Part shown: positions 10,303-23,694 of the stretch, in pieces
Layout: the number at the start of each line of letters is the position of its first letter
Position numbering within the stretch: position 1 is the first letter of the stretch
Source of the DNA: Pyxicephalus adspersus
Lineage: Eukaryota; Chordata; Amphibia; Anura; Pyxicephalidae
Assembly (NCBI RefSeq): GCF_032062135.1
Contig: NC_092859.1
Location: 90,471,443-90,535,442 of the forward strand
Reading direction: 5' to 3'
DNA: 64,000 nucleotides
Program-made: the position numbers and the translations under genes
Notes under the pieces: generated by a model
The model's input: the letters and a program-made list of their open reading frames with translations, nothing else
The model's database searches: none
Told to the model about the DNA's origin: nothing

Positions 10303-11988
10303 TGTATACCAATGATAAAAATATGAAGTTTTGGGTAAAGTTTGAAAGGGTTAGACCTGCTGTTAAGTTATAATGGCTACCCATTTACACATATGGTTTT
10401 GACCAAATATTCTTTAGTGGTAGTTCAATTACTGTCTTTTAAATTCATTTAGAAGGATCAGCTGCAGAGAATGTTTACTAAAGATCAAATAAATGCTTTA
10501 CAAATAAACGTGTAAAATGTACCTGTGCAATTCCCATGCAGAGCAATACAACATGTTTTTTTAACAGTGGCCCTACAAACTCACCTTTCTTTTTCACCTT
10601 TTTCACCTTATCATTCCACCTTTACAGACAGTTAAAATGATTGTTGGCATTATGTCAGTGGCTCTGCCAAGTGGTGGTGAACCCAAAATCAGGCAGCAAC
10701 TGATAAAATGTAATTCAGCAACAGCTCATGACAACAGCAATAGCAACCTCGATAGCCTAGGGATCCATAGAAACCTAGTAGAAAATATTTGCATTGAAGG
10801 AACCTAATTACTTTGCTGTGTATGGAAAATCACAGCTTCTCATTGTAAAGTTAAATATTAAGCCATTTTACAGAAAAGTCCCTTAGTGTAGTATTAAATA
10901 TATTATTTTACTTTGATAAATCTGCAGTACTTCTACATTAAACATAAACCTACATTCCTTAAAAAATAATTGGATGCTTTGTGCAGATTTATTTGACTTA
11001 CTCAGTCATATTGGAAGCACAAAGCATTTTGAATTCAGAAAACCTTGACATCTTAAATGCTTAAACAAATATCCCTACATCGCTATTGCTCCCTTTTCAG
11101 AAAAAGAAATTACATAAAGGAATGTCATTTAAATAAGCGACAAAGTAAAGGAAAATATAACATTGTCTAAAAATATAACAAATGTAACTAAATGCCATCT
11201 AACATTTGTTCTTCTAATAGATGAGTGATTGCAGGTGCTGCAGGGTTTCAGCATTACAATGACCATACTTTTTCAAATGATTATACTGAATCAAAAGCAG
11301 GGTTTAACAGGCAGCAATTCCTCTAGGAAAGATAATAAGTGAACATTCCTGCTGTAGACTACTTTTAATCCATATGTTTTATGTATCCACAAGCAAAGGA
11401 TGAGAAGACATTTTATATTGCCAGTTTTGTCTGTACTCTACATTAATGAACTGAATATGTTACTAGATTATAAAACCATTGTGATATTTAGGTTTAAATG
11501 TAAACTTACAAAATGTAGGCAAATTGCTTTATAAATCCTTATCAGTCTCTTAAACCCTGCCTTTATGGCCAAATTTCATGCTTTTCTGCTAGCCAAAGAT
11601 TAAGTATTTTCTGCAGAATCTTGCCCACCTCTTCTAACCTTCTGCCTATTACTCTTGGCCAGTGAGTTTCCCAATAATACTGATTGGCACATAGGCATGT
11701 GTGGAGGCAGAGATTAGAGGCAAACTCCTGTTTTATTTTTTTCACTGTCGTGAAAAGAATATTTAGGTGGCTGTTGCAGCCGCCTCACTTTATCCCAGCA
11801 GCAATTTGTCCCCTCACCCCATAAAAGAGTATTTTTAAGTTAATAATTTCCTAACATAAGTGATCAATTTTACTTACGTGAGTTTATGGGAAAAGAGCAT
11901 AGAGGATACACAACACATGGTGAATCCTGACTGCACAGAGGCATATCTAGACATATAGACAGTGTTCCTCACTACATATACTCAGTTT
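10303..11988. other. Non-coding stretch
   Basis: No gene, RNA or bounded element recognised. A somewhat G+C-richer patch at about 11560-11820 may be an old repeat, but has no visible termini. Confidence 0.5.
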
Positions 11989-12480
11989 GCTTAAGTGGAC
12001 CTATTATGACATTTTTAACATTATATAAAAGGGTGGATAACCCTTTACTTAAATGAAAACAAAAGTCTTTTTTTTTTTATTAAAACCTAAAACGAGACCT
12101 CTCTCCTTCCTTTTTTACTGCCACTGTGGTAAAGACTGAATGAGAAACCCAGAGCCTCCTGGGATATATGTATCGCATTTAGGCCGCTCCTTCCGATCTT
12201 GGCCATGCAATGTAAAAAACATTCTGATCCTTTACATGTGCAGTGGGATAGGGACTTTTTTTACATTTAAGGAGGAAACAACACCTGATCTTGCGCTTGA
12301 CCAGTACAAAATTGGGTGGCGTAAGAAGAAGAGGAACAAAGATGGCCATGCCAGCTGATTCCTCAGCTCAAGAACAAAGAAAGAATCTAGGACTGAATAA
12401 AAACCAATTGTGCAGGAATTGAGGGCCTTGTGGAAGTAAAGGTGAATATATTTTTTTTAAATGAAAGTTACACTTTAAGC
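11989..12480 (+). mobile_element. TTAA-bounded MITE, copy A
   Basis: The segment is bounded by TTAA at 11991-11994 and 12475-12478, with related inward-facing ends (TTAAGTGGACCT and, on the other strand, TTAAAGTGTAACTTTCATT). Inside the left part is GGGTGGATAACC and near the right a poly-T stretch after GTAAAGGTGAATATA. The same landmarks occur in the same order on the minus strand at 47351-47702, which identifies a family. TTAA targets are typical of piggyBac- or Kolobok-type elements. There is no transposase. Confidence 0.6.
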
Positions 12481-14106
12481 ATTTACTGTGATTTAAGAGG
12501 GAAGAGTGGAGCAATGGGCAGTTTCCTTTGTAGATTGTTTTCAAGAGAACAGCAGTGATCAACTAAACTGTTCAAACCTACCCAAAAGAAATTTCTCTCT
12601 ACAGTTATCAGGCACGTGTAATAGTTTTTTAATATAGTCCTTTTAACTCCTTAGTCATGATGTCTCATATTTCTGGGACCTAATTTTGCTTCTCTTCTGT
12701 AGAACTCCCCTATTAGTGCTTCTGGATGCACCCAGACTCACCCAAAGCTGTGGCTTTAATTAGGAAGCAGTTGAAAACAAGTATAAAATGTATAGCCATT
12801 GAGGTTAGATTCTGCTTCTAGATAATAGAGCATTTCTATTCCATCTTCATTTAGCTATAACTATCAAGAAGGTGAGGGGACAAGTTGGAAAGAAGGTTTG
12901 GGCTTAGTTTGAATCCATCATTTCAAAAAGGATGTTCTCGTCCTACATCTTTATATTCTTTGATTCAAGCTGCTGTCGCAAATCCTTTTACCTTTTACTA
13001 TATATCCTGTTATTACATCACTTGCATGGATTTACTGTGCATAGCAATAATAATGTTAGGTGGTTGATGTCTTCTATGTTTTTAAATATATTAAAAATAA
13101 AATAAAGCACTTCTTGCCAGTAACGTCCTGTATGACATACAGAATTATTCCATGTGATTGTACCACTCACCCATGCCAGAGCTCAAAGGGAAAGCCTGAA
13201 AAAGCCTGCTTGGCACCAGTGTGGCTAAAGCCTGTGCACTCTGTGTGCCATAAAATATAAATATTAATAATAATAACAATATAACAATGCACATCACCAT
13301 TATTTATTTCCTTTAATACACCAGAGCTATCATATTCATGAACTATAACAATCTCTTTATATTTTAAACACAAAAGGATTGAATGACTTGGATGAAGAAT
13401 TAACCCTTAAAAATGTAATAGTAGGAAATATTCTGTTTAGGTTCTAACATGCATTTTTACAAATTTACATTTGCTGTCACAACCTATACATCATACTGAG
13501 TGGCAGTGTCCAGCTGTGTGAAAACAATTTTCTTATAGAAGTTTCATCTGCAAAACAGACCCTGTGGACATATGTTCAATTTGTGTTACATTAGATATAA
13601 GCTAATCGATTGGCCAAAGTCAATATTTAAGCCGGAATGGTCTGGAGAACAGTTGATGGAGTTTTTTTAGTTTCATTGCAAATCCATCAGCAATACCATA
13701 TGCCCAGATTGTACAGTTACATTGTTAATGACTGCTTTACAGTTGGAGATATTAGGGTTTTATAACACAAGAAACATTCCTATAAATTAAAGAAGTGCAG
13801 TTACCTTACAGTACCCACAGGGCTTCCAAAAAAAAAGCCTAGAATCCCTGCATTACAAAATTTCAAATTTAAAAAACTCATTGTGTAACCGCCTGTATGT
13901 GGCTGTGCAGTTATTGGAGATCTTAGTAAAATATTGTTTACACACTTACAATTGCTTAGCATATACTTCCTGTATCCACATGTCCTGCCCCTGGTGTAGT
14001 CACTACTATAATTAAAGGATGCTGGGAAATGTGATCTGGCATGTGTTGCTACTAATATTTTAGGTGTCACATGGTTACACATAGGTGTCTATTTAAATAA
14101 CAGAAA
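12481..14106. other. Non-coding stretch
   Basis: Nothing recognised. Open frames here are short and lack motifs. Confidence 0.5.
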
Positions 14107-14212
14107 ATCTGGCAATCACTAAAACATTCTCTGGTGGAGAATCAAATACTTCCACTGAACCACATGAACCTGGTAAATTCTCCACCAAGGAATGTTTCAT
14201 TAAATGTCAGAT
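14107..14212. repeat. 36-bp imperfect inverted repeat (foldback)
   Basis: The arm 14107-14142 (starting ATCTGGCAATCAC and ending GGTGGAGAAT) pairs with 14177-14212 (starting ATTCTCCACCAAGG). About 29 of 36 positions are complementary, with a 34-nt loop. It is probably a small foldback MITE. No target duplication was identified. Confidence 0.7.
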
Positions 14213-16228
14213 TCGCCCTGTAAAAAGATCCCATTGACTTTTAAAAGCAAAGTTTAGTACAGGTCCCATGTGTATCTCATTTCTGAGTGGTTTTCTTGTA
14301 ATTTATCCCATTCTAATCCAGTTTAAATGTCTCATTTCAGATGATTACTGTTGGTGATTTAAAGCCAGCAGACAGAGCTGCTATGTTTGATTATATAAGG
14401 AAATTATTTTTTTCTACCCTGCTGTCATTATTAGCATAATATGTGCTACATAGTCTCGTCATAAACACAACAGATATAGAACCTTTTTTTTTTTAAATGT
14501 ATTAGCTTTAGTAAGTGTTAAGTAAACAGATTTGGTTTGTGAAGATCTGCAGGGCCAAACAATGTTTTCCACAGCTGCTGATTGTGCTTAGAGCAGCTGT
14601 CAAAAATAGTCCAAGATACTGAAGTGGTTTGTGACATTTGATACAGAACGTCAGAGGTTTCTGTATTTGGCAAACACATGCACAATGTCATATTGTAGAT
14701 GTGCAGATGATAATGCTTAGAATACCAATGAAGCAACAGACCTATGTGCAAACAGCATATGTTAGGGGGACAACCTGTCAGGATTCAATAATGATTATAC
14801 TTGCTTATTATACATTTTTTTTTTAACATAGCAAAATACACAGGGGTGACAGCTGACCAAGAGGTTGGGCCGACACTGACATGATACAATGAGCAAGAGA
14901 GAAGTCAATCAATAGGTAGTCTGAGCAGACAACAGCTAAGACAAGGCAAACAGAACAGATACTGAGCAATCCAATCAAACAGAACATTTGGATTAACCCA
15001 CTTGTATATATCTGTTCCCATACACTGCCTTGTGATTTGAGCAAATCCAGGAAATCCTGCCATTGGAAGTTATATAAGAAAATTATCTGCAAACTTAGCT
15101 GTGCATTTGGTACAAACACACTTTCACCAAAATGAATTAAGACCCAATAGACTTTAGTATTTTATTTTGGTGGTTGAATTCAATATGGAGATGACCTGAC
15201 CAATCATAATGATCAAACTATAGAGGGGAAGAACAAGTTTGTCTAGAAATCACCAGAAATGTGACCTCTGTTAGGAGTCCAGAGAAGGTGTGGGGTAAAC
15301 TCATATCATTGGTATGTATATGTTTTTACTGACCATGTAAATTCAGACATTGACAGGAAATTAGAAGTCACTGGATTTCTCTTACTACACAACAGTGAAC
15401 TGATGGCTAAAACTGGGACCAATGTTGGGCTTTTTCCCATTTTTGAATTCCTCATACAGGTTTGTATACCATGAAATCTTCTTTCTGATTGGTTGCTTCC
15501 AAGGGAGGAATCCAGACCCAAGCAAATCTAGGAAACAAATCTTTTATGTATGGGTAGCATCTGATCACAGAAGCAAATTACATTGGTATTGAAGAAACTC
15601 AACATGAACACAGCTGAGATAAGAACATATTTATACAAGCTGGATTTTTATTATGGCAATCACAAATAGATACTTAAAATATGAAGTTTAGTTATACAAA
15701 CACGATCTGCTTATCACCTGAGTCAGAAATGGCAGGTAGACTACATAAAAAAAAGAGTGTTACTATTACAGTAAATTGAGCCCAAAGCACCTAATGCCAA
15801 GTAAACTAGCACAGAGAAATGTGTTGCATCAGTGTCCTGGGGCTTAAAGTATACCTACATTTTTACTATGAATTATACATTTGTCACTGTCCCTGCAGTC
15901 TCCAAAAAAGCCAATGTGATGTATTAAGCTTACTAAAGAAAAAGCCTGTTTCCAGCTGCATTTCTTGGCTTTGTGCTTACATACTTGTTTGCTGCCATTC
16001 ACCACAAGTGGGTACTATGTGGGGCCAGAAGAACTAAATGAGCCAACCATCTCCTGAGCATATTTTGTTCACAGCAGAGCAAGAGACTCAAGGCAATGCT
16101 GGTAGTAACTGAAACTTCTGCAAGGACTGTCCCTACCTGCCTGATTGTTGCCAAGTTGTCAAATTTGTTTCAGTTGTGCATGAGCAGATTGACAGGAGTT
16201 ACATTATACCAGCACAACCAATAAAAAT
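14213..16228. other. Non-coding stretch
   Basis: No gene. A terminus-like TTAAAGTATACCTAC at 15844 resembles the ends of the TTAA-bounded MITEs, but no partner end was found. A 98-codon minus-strand frame at 14823-15119 shows no motif and is judged fortuitous. Confidence 0.45.
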
Positions 16229-16345
16229 GGGCAGCTTGGTGGCTCACAGGTTAGCACTCTGGCCCTTGCAGCATGGGGTCCCAGGTTCGAATCTTGGCCA
16301 GGGCACTGTCTGCATGGAGTTTGGAGGTTCTCCCCGTGGAAGTGG
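16229..16345 (+). mobile_element. tRNA-derived SINE / L2-type fragment
   Basis: The sequence contains a polymerase III A-box-like TGGCTCACAGG (16240-16250) and a good B box GGTTCGAATCT (16284-16294), 33 bp apart between box ends. It is followed by the conserved GGCCAGGGCACTGTCTGCAT and GTTCTCCCCGTG words of a vertebrate SINE/L2 family. It cannot fold as a full tRNA cloverleaf and breaks off after the GTTCTCCCCGTG word, so it is a truncated interspersed repeat and not a tRNA gene. Confidence 0.7.
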
Positions 16346-19300
16346 AACTGAATGTGCATAGAACTGTAATTAGATGATGCTCAAAGGACTCAAACTCTAA
16401 ATTTCCTTGATATGTGGATAATCTAAATCCCACGTTAGTGAACTGTCCGCAGTATATTATACCCAAAGTATCTGGAAGTGGTGATAGTTTTCATAAGTAC
16501 TATTCACCTTCCTGGCAATTATGTATCAGCATTATATATCTGATTGCTAGTTTACTATTTGTAACATTAATCATGAATATACAGTATTTAATTGAATTAT
16601 ATTTGTGTTCTGGAAGTACAGTACTCACTAATTATGACATGAATATAAATCATCAAATATATTCATAATTAAACATACAAAAAAAACAGTGGGCATAATT
16701 AGTCATTGTAGAGTGGGTTGTATTAATCCATGGATATAAAGTTGGTTGTAATTTTTTAAGTTTTAGATAGGCTTGTTTAACTTTGGTTTATCTTTAAATT
16801 ACAAAAAAAAGGCTTCAATTAAGTGTTTTCAATGAGCAGAGGTCAGTCCGCGTGTTCAAAAGTACCAGGAGAAAACTAGCATGTAAGGCTGAAATGCAAG
16901 TGATTTTCTTGGATCAGGCACCCCAACAGGAGGCAGATACCGTCCCTAACATACATTATGTTTTATAGAATGGTAAGCAGTAGCAAGCTGCCATGTAGAG
17001 TTATTTAAACAGAACAAATTTATTGCCTTTGTCAAAGATTAGGCAAGTGGATGCTTTTTAAATTTAGAGGACCTTTACCTTTTTGTGCTTGAAGGATAAC
17101 TTCACCTTGGGTTAAGTTGTCCCTTCTGTGCCGGCCTTCAGTCCTGTCTAGTAAAGTTTGCTGTTCAGCCCTGCCCGATGCTACAAAGAAACCCTCTTCA
17201 TAGCTTCCAACCCTAAAAAGAGAAATGAGAAGTTATTTATCTTAGTGCCTAACACTAAGCACTGGCACTTTTCAGATTTACTGTTTCTGTCTGGGACAAA
17301 CAAAGATGACGAAGAATATGAGAATGATGGTATGGCGTTAGGAGTGGCTTAACACAAAAACTGTGGCACAAGATAGTACTAGCAAGACATGTTGGTTTCA
17401 CAACTGACGGTTCGGTATTGGCAGTTAAAATAAAAGGGTAGACATAAGACATTGCATATAAAGCATATATATCTAAAGTTTCTAAGAACTGCACAAACTT
17501 TGTTCATGAGTATCTGAATTGAACAGTGAGACAATTTGGAACAAATCCCAGTGCAGTCTTTTGTAAATGTAACTTGATCTTTTAAAAGGTAAAACTCATC
17601 CAATTTACACTAGGAGAAAACTAATGGTAATAGGCAACTGCACAACTGTAAAACCCATAGATCCACCTTGAAAATACAATTTACTTACAGACATCTATGA
17701 CTGGTTTACTTATGTTTTCCTCTAAACGTGTAATATGTATCAGTGCCTTTAATTTGACGTGGTCCATTGATAAAAAATTCTAACCAAACAAGACTGTTAA
17801 ACAAGTTGAATATCAACAGAAAATAAGGAGACAATTCTAAGCAGACACTGACCAAAAAACAAAAAATGTTGCCTGTGGGAAAGTCAAGTCTATTTTATAA
17901 TAAAAATATCAATTGCAATACTTAATTTGTGGCAGACCTACCCTTTTTGTGTTTTGGCATTCATTTTAGAACATGAGAAAATTATCCACATATGCTATCT
18001 AAATATAAAGGCTAAAAAGTAAATGCTGTCAAATACTGTATGCATCTAATATTGCTTTAATTAGGGCAGTCTCATGCCTTACAAAGTACAAGGTAGACGC
18101 TGCAAATGTTCAACAGACATGCCTGTGTAATTAAATAGGTATTATCAGCTAAATGTCACTGGGAATGTCTGGATGATTCAAAACTTGTCTGTTATCACCA
18201 GCAAGAGACAATTGTATTTCAGCACATTGTGAACTACATTCCACAATAGATAAAGCAGTGATGGATGATCCCTTTGTTTTTATGAAGTATTCATTGGAGA
18301 TATTTATTTTTGGGCTTCGTTTGAAATGTGTGCCAGTTTCATGCTGCATATGTCATAAAAAATAATTTGGTATAAGTAAAATTATGCATCCCCATGTAAG
18401 TTTTTATTTTTTCTTTGTAACTGGCCAACAACTTTGCTGCTGTCAAAAGTTTCAATTGAGGTAGTTGACAATTTACTATAATTAATTTTTTTTAAAAAAC
18501 ACTTTTTGCAAAAACTTTGAGCTTCTATTTTAGCACAGTAGGAGAATGCTTCTTTCAAAAATTGGGCATTACATTCTGCAATATGAGAGCAATGCACATA
18601 GCTTGACTAATTGGCTACTGTATATGAGATTAAACGTATTCATGGATGTAGTCAACATTGTCCACAGGCACTTTAATGTTAGTTGATGCTTGAAGTGAAT
18701 CTAACTTCAGTAAACAAGCACCTGCCATCAGGATACTGATAAAATAGGATCTAATGTTTGTGTGTGGTGTGTTTGCAGTTCGAACAAACAGATCTTTCAC
18801 TAATTTAGGTGGAAATCTGTCCAGGAAGAAAAATGGCAATCAGATAAAAGATTAGGGGTTCTTTGTTTTCCAGTTTTTTAACTTTGGTCATCAGGTGTAT
18901 AAAGGGGAGATCCTTTTTGTACAGTGTGGATTAGTGGTTTAATTACTCTAATGTGCAAATACACTAATTCCAGTCACTTGAATAGAGTACCTGAACGTCA
19001 TATTTGAATGTAGTAGATGCTACTGTATGCTGTACACCCAATATAATGGCTGCAAAATGGTAATCAGGGTTTTTAAAACAAACATTAATGTCCCAATTGT
19101 GGCTATCATAGTTGAGAACACTAAATAGAAATAGAAAAGATAATCATGTCAGAAGATTTCAGCTTTTATGAACAAAGCAAGGTCAGTGGTGTATTTCTGC
19201 TGGCATTCTTCTGGTGACCATGCTCATTGCTAGCTTTGCAAATAGTCTGGCCTGTAGTTTAAGAAGCTTCTTACCCTCCTTTCTGCCAATGTATTTTAAA

Positions 19301-19445
19301 TGTACACTAAGCTGTTCAGTATACATTTGTGTCATCCCTTCTTGATGCAGTAAATAAAATCCTGTGCACATGGATGGAAGTTACATAATTCTGGTCTAGC
19401 CAATCAAGATGGCTGAAGATGTGGACTTAAGTAACAATTTAAATA
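16346..19445. other. Non-coding stretch
   Basis: No gene or bounded element recognised. Three consecutive minus-strand frames (18839-18630, 18597-18382, 18349-18149) were inspected as a possible broken ORF, but no family motif links them. Confidence 0.45.
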
Positions 19446-20010
19446 TACAGTGGTACCTTGGTATAAGTCCTTAATCTGTTCCAGATCCTTGGATTTATAC
19501 CAAACAGGACTTATACCAAACAAATTTTTCCCATAAGAAATAAAAGGAAAATTATAAATCCGTTCCCATGAAAAAAATCCTATTGTTATCAGCATATTAT
19601 ACATTGATGGGGCTGTATGAAATAATTTAAATACTGCTTAATACTAAAATACATAAATACAAAAGCAATTAGATGAAATAAATTAAAATTTAACCTCTCT
19701 TTACCTTGCTGAGAAGAGTCGAGTGTCTACTAGGATGGTGCTGAGAAGGGAGGAGAAGGAGATGTTATGTAATTCACAGAGAGTTATAGCGAGGGTTGTT
19801 CACTGAATGGTAGCAACTGGCGTACAGACCCTCGTGGGTAGTCGTGGCTTTGTCTCGGGAGAGGTAAATAAGGGTAGTGCGTGGTGTTGTGACTCATTTT
19901 GACCCCTACAAGTTCTAGCACAAAGTTTGTATACCAAGCAAGATTTCCAAACAGGACTTATACCAAGTTGGACTTATTCCAAAGTGGACTTTTACCAAGG
20001 TACCGCTGTA
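19446..20010 (+). mobile_element. pogo/Tigger-like MITE
   Basis: The element, 19448-20008 (561 bp), is flanked by TA on both sides. It begins CAGTGGTACCTTGGTATAAG and ends CTTTTACCAAGGTACCGCTG, giving a terminal inverted repeat with two mismatches over about 23 bp. Further copies of the internal word GGACTTATACCAA/TTGGTATAAGTCC are present near both ends. CAGTGGTACCT-type ends with TA targets are typical of pogo/Tigger relatives. There is no transposase domain. The long open frame starting at 19927 begins inside its right end and runs out into the flank, so it is not a gene. Confidence 0.8.
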
Positions 20011-23000
20011 TGTATGTATAGCCTAAACGTAATTGATCTTTCAAAAAGTAATCTTCTTTCACTGCGCATGTGTGAGATTGGCTCCTTTTTTTACATTCCG
20101 GGAAAGCCTCCTATGACTGTTTCCCCTTCAGTCTTCAGTCTTTGCCGAAAAGATAGAAGGAGAGGGGTCCTCACCAAAAAAAATGTTTTAAAAAACTATG
20201 AAACTATTGAAACAGGAATAGAAAGGAAGCCTTCCAATGTGCCAATTGTCGAAAAGGTATACAGTACCTATCACATGATATGTGATTAGAGAAATATTCT
20301 ATAGAATGATAAATTATAACTTATTCTAGTGAAATACTGTATGATAACAAGATAGTTACAGATAACTACACTCAGTACATACACAATTTTGCAAAACTTT
20401 TCAATCTAAATAGAGTTTTATCTTCATTCTACTACTTTAAAGGCTCTCTTCTCCTTCCCACATGAACTTTTATGTAGCTGACAGTGAGAAGCAAAGTGGA
20501 ATAGTATAGAGTGTCAACTGGATAACAGCTCTGTCTGCTGGGGCTGTTGACATCATATCCCAGATGGCAGAACCCAGCAGCAGTCTCAAAGGTTGGATGT
20601 CTACACAAGGGAAGATTTTATAGGTATATAAAATATGTTAAATGCATATATATTCTTTTGGGAATCTTTTTGTTGAAAGGAACGGTCTGGAGACTTTTTA
20701 ATACACACTTACTATTGCTAAATTTAACAAAAGAATGCAAAAATAAATAAAGAAGAAAACATCCTTAAATTTTTTTTAACTTACCTTATTTTTTTTTTAA
20801 TCTATTTTCCTGAGTTTCTCTGGCTCAGAAATACACTCAGCATGTTTGGTGAACACTGTGGGTTTTAGCTATACGCTGGATTTACGGTATTAATCCAGCA
20901 AGGAAACTTTGAAGGCCATTCCAAAACGTCATTTTTCATTTTGTAGTTCAATGAGTAGTTATTCTTGTATTTTTATGTATGTATTTTCTTGTTTTCCATT
21001 ATTTCTTTCAGTTTCAGTTGTTAGTTGTCAGAGTAAGGTTTTCATTTATTGCTTCCAGAGTTAGTGGCAAATGAATGGGTGAATTGGGTCATTCTGGTGC
21101 ATTCTGGCCACCGAAGTATCAATTTTTGGTTAACTGGCCCCTCAGTTGGCAGGGGCATTTCATATTATGTTTTAAAATATATTCAACCATTGAGAAAAAC
21201 TTTCATTGCTTGCAAATACTCATTATAGGTAATATTTTATTTGCTAGCTTACAGCAGACACAACTTTCTATGGCTTCCGGTGCTATAAATATCTATTATT
21301 CTGAGTGAGACATGGAAAGTTTGCACAGCATGTTATACTTAGATACTTATGTATTCAATGGCCTTGTATTTTTCCATTTGCTATGTAAAACGATAGCTAA
21401 GCTTCCATTAATGTAATAGTTCCAAGTCTCATAAATAGATGGCTAAAACTTGCACCTGCATAATTATTAATTCTGGGCTAAAATACAAGAGAACTTCTTC
21501 ATGAACAGAGTTGCCAATTAGCCTTGGGAATAAATAGGTACATTCACATATACCTATTGTCTTTCCTGTCACTAATCTGTTTTCTCATGACAGAGAAAAG
21601 TATAATAAATGACAAAACTCCATCCAGCAAATACATCTTCAATGTTTCTATCCTGAAGCCTATTGTGAAGAAGCCTGGGTCCCAAGGAGATTTTAGGAAA
21701 GTAGATGTACTGCCAGAGATCATCAGCAGAATTAGCTAGAGGGTTCTGGCACACCAATGATATTGCAAAAAATATATTTATTGGTAAAAGGCTTACACAA
21801 ATGGGTTATAATCAAGGAAGAATTATTTTTTTTTTAAGGTTAAAATGAAAATTTTAAAACAAACCAAAGCTGATTATACTTTAACTGACATTACCTATGA
21901 GAGTAATGTAACAAAACAGAGAATGGATGTACTCCAGAGACAAAACAAAACAGCAAATCCCTGGGTGGATCTACACACTGACGCAGTTTGCATTTTCATT
22001 TTTTACCTGGTACAAGTTACAATATGCTATGGGCACAAAGCTGAAATAAAGAAATGTCATCTCAAGCAATAAATAACGGGTTTATAATGCCAAAGTTTAT
22101 GATCTGTTTATTTCTGTTGATATTACAGACTTCCTGGTATCATGGGGCTAATCTGGTTTGCTTACAATTACCTTAGCAACCAATCTAATTAGTTAACCAA
22201 GTCAAGCATGTTGCTGCAACAAAACCTTATTAAGTAAAAAAAACACTCTGTATGAAAATGCTATGTTCAGTTATTTTTTGGTATTTTAATTTTTTTCATG
22301 ACAAAGGGTGGTCTACGATCTTGTTTTATTGTAAACTGTATAATAAACAGCTGCATCTGATGTATTTATTTAATTGCATTTACATGACTAAATACTGCTT
22401 TGAAAATAATGTGCACCTTTCATAATGATATAAAACATAATCAGGGTCGTCTTTGCAAGCATTACATGACAAAATAGTATATTGTTATATTGTATCACTG
22501 GCTTTCTGTAAGAGGTAAAGGGTAAGAAGTATGCAAATCATTCTCAAGTGCACAAAAAAATGATTTTTAAAATGAATGCACAATGCACTGACATATATTG
22601 AGACTAGAATATCTCTCATATGGGATACCTACATCTGCATAACTAAAACAAGTTCTATTTTAGGAAGATGCTGGATAAGCAATGAATTTATTGAGCATGT
22701 GTACACAGACTAAAGTCATCCACATATGTTTTTTACTTTCCTAAACTAAAGTGTATGTAAACCCTTACAACAAACTTCACTTGTTTGCACATTTTTGATC
22801 TGGTAAATATACAGTTGAATGTATTTCTGTTTGATAAGTGAAAAAAGTATATATCATTAGTGTTGCTGTCTGGATTTGTGCTTAGGTCGAATTGGACCAG
22901 AATATTGGCCATTTGGTTCTACAAAAATACAATAAATGTTTATGCATTTGACTGTTGTAGGTATTCTTCAGATTCCAAAAAAACACCAGAATTTTTTCCT

Positions 23001-23352
23001 ATTGACATTGATTGTGTTCAGGTTTGGGATATTTAGAATCTAAACAATTTGAACTAGTTCAGTCGAACTACCCTATAACCAAACTAAGGCAAATTCTAGC
23101 AATACTACTATTGCTAGAACAATTGGGGATGTCCCGTGCATCCTGTAATCTCAATCATTGTTACATAATGTAATGCGTTTTACTTGCCTACAAGGGTGAA
23201 CAAGTAGTAATTCAAGATAATGTTCTGTCCCAAACTTTAAGGGCCTTTTTAGATCTGTGATTTTTGGTAACGCACATAACATGCATTGCTCTCTTACAGT
23301 GCCGTCCTTTCAATTTTCATTTTCATTTCATTTTGAATGGCACCCCACCACA
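20011..23352. other. Non-coding stretch
   Basis: A G+C-richer patch at 20060-20175 (with TGCGCATGTG and ATTCCGGGAAAGCC) is probably old repeat. At 21572-21739 a pyrimidine-rich tract and CAG precede a 46-codon open frame ending in TAG that could pass for a terminal exon, but I see no family. Nothing else is recognised. Confidence 0.45.
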
Positions 23353-23694
23353 CTAAAGCTACGTACACACGTCCAACGGTTCTCACATGATAATCGGCTC
23401 AGGCCCTATATCGGGCGAGAATCTGGCATGTGTACAGCACCAGTTGCCCATCATCCCATCCGAACGACCATCCTGGCGGTTCCACAGACGATGAACGACT
23501 AACGATCCTAATGCAAGGGAAGGGAGAGAGTGCACAACAGGGAGGGTGCTGCTATGTCGCTCTCCCCTCTGCATAGAGCAGAACGGTGCTGTATGTACAG
23601 CACTCATTCATGCATCGCGCAATATTAGTCGTTGGAAAGGATCGTGAAAGATCCTTTCCAACGACTATTATTGCAAGTGTGTATGCGGCTTTAG
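23353..23694 (+). mobile_element. MITE with 19-bp ends and internal hairpin
   Basis: The block begins CTAAAGCTACGTACACACGT and ends AGTGTGTATGCGGCTTTAG, imperfect inverted ends. It is G+C-rich and CpG-bearing compared with its flanks. Inside, 23626-23643 (TAGTCGTTGGAAAGGATC) is perfectly complementary to 23650-23667 with a 6-nt loop. No clear target duplication could be read, so the superfamily is unassigned. Confidence 0.7.
23626..23667. repeat. Perfect 18-bp hairpin
   Basis: Arms 23626-23643 and 23650-23667 around GTGAAA. It lies just inside the right end of the 23353-23694 MITE, so it is subterminal structure of that element; it is not a transcription terminator. Confidence 0.85.

Noticed and set aside
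16229..16345. Possible tRNA gene because of A- and B-box matches
   Set aside because: No cloverleaf, no acceptor stem pairing, and the downstream words belong to a SINE/L2 family.
18149..18839. Three successive minus-strand frames as one broken gene
   Set aside because: The three pieces show no common family signature and need multiple lesions to join.
19927..20289. 120-codon plus-strand open frame
   Set aside because: It begins inside the right end of a pogo/Tigger-like MITE and runs across its boundary, so it cannot be an evolved gene.
21572..21739. Possible terminal exon (acceptor-like tract plus open frame ending at TAG)
   Set aside because: Only 46 codons after the putative acceptor, no recognised family and no partner exon nearby.
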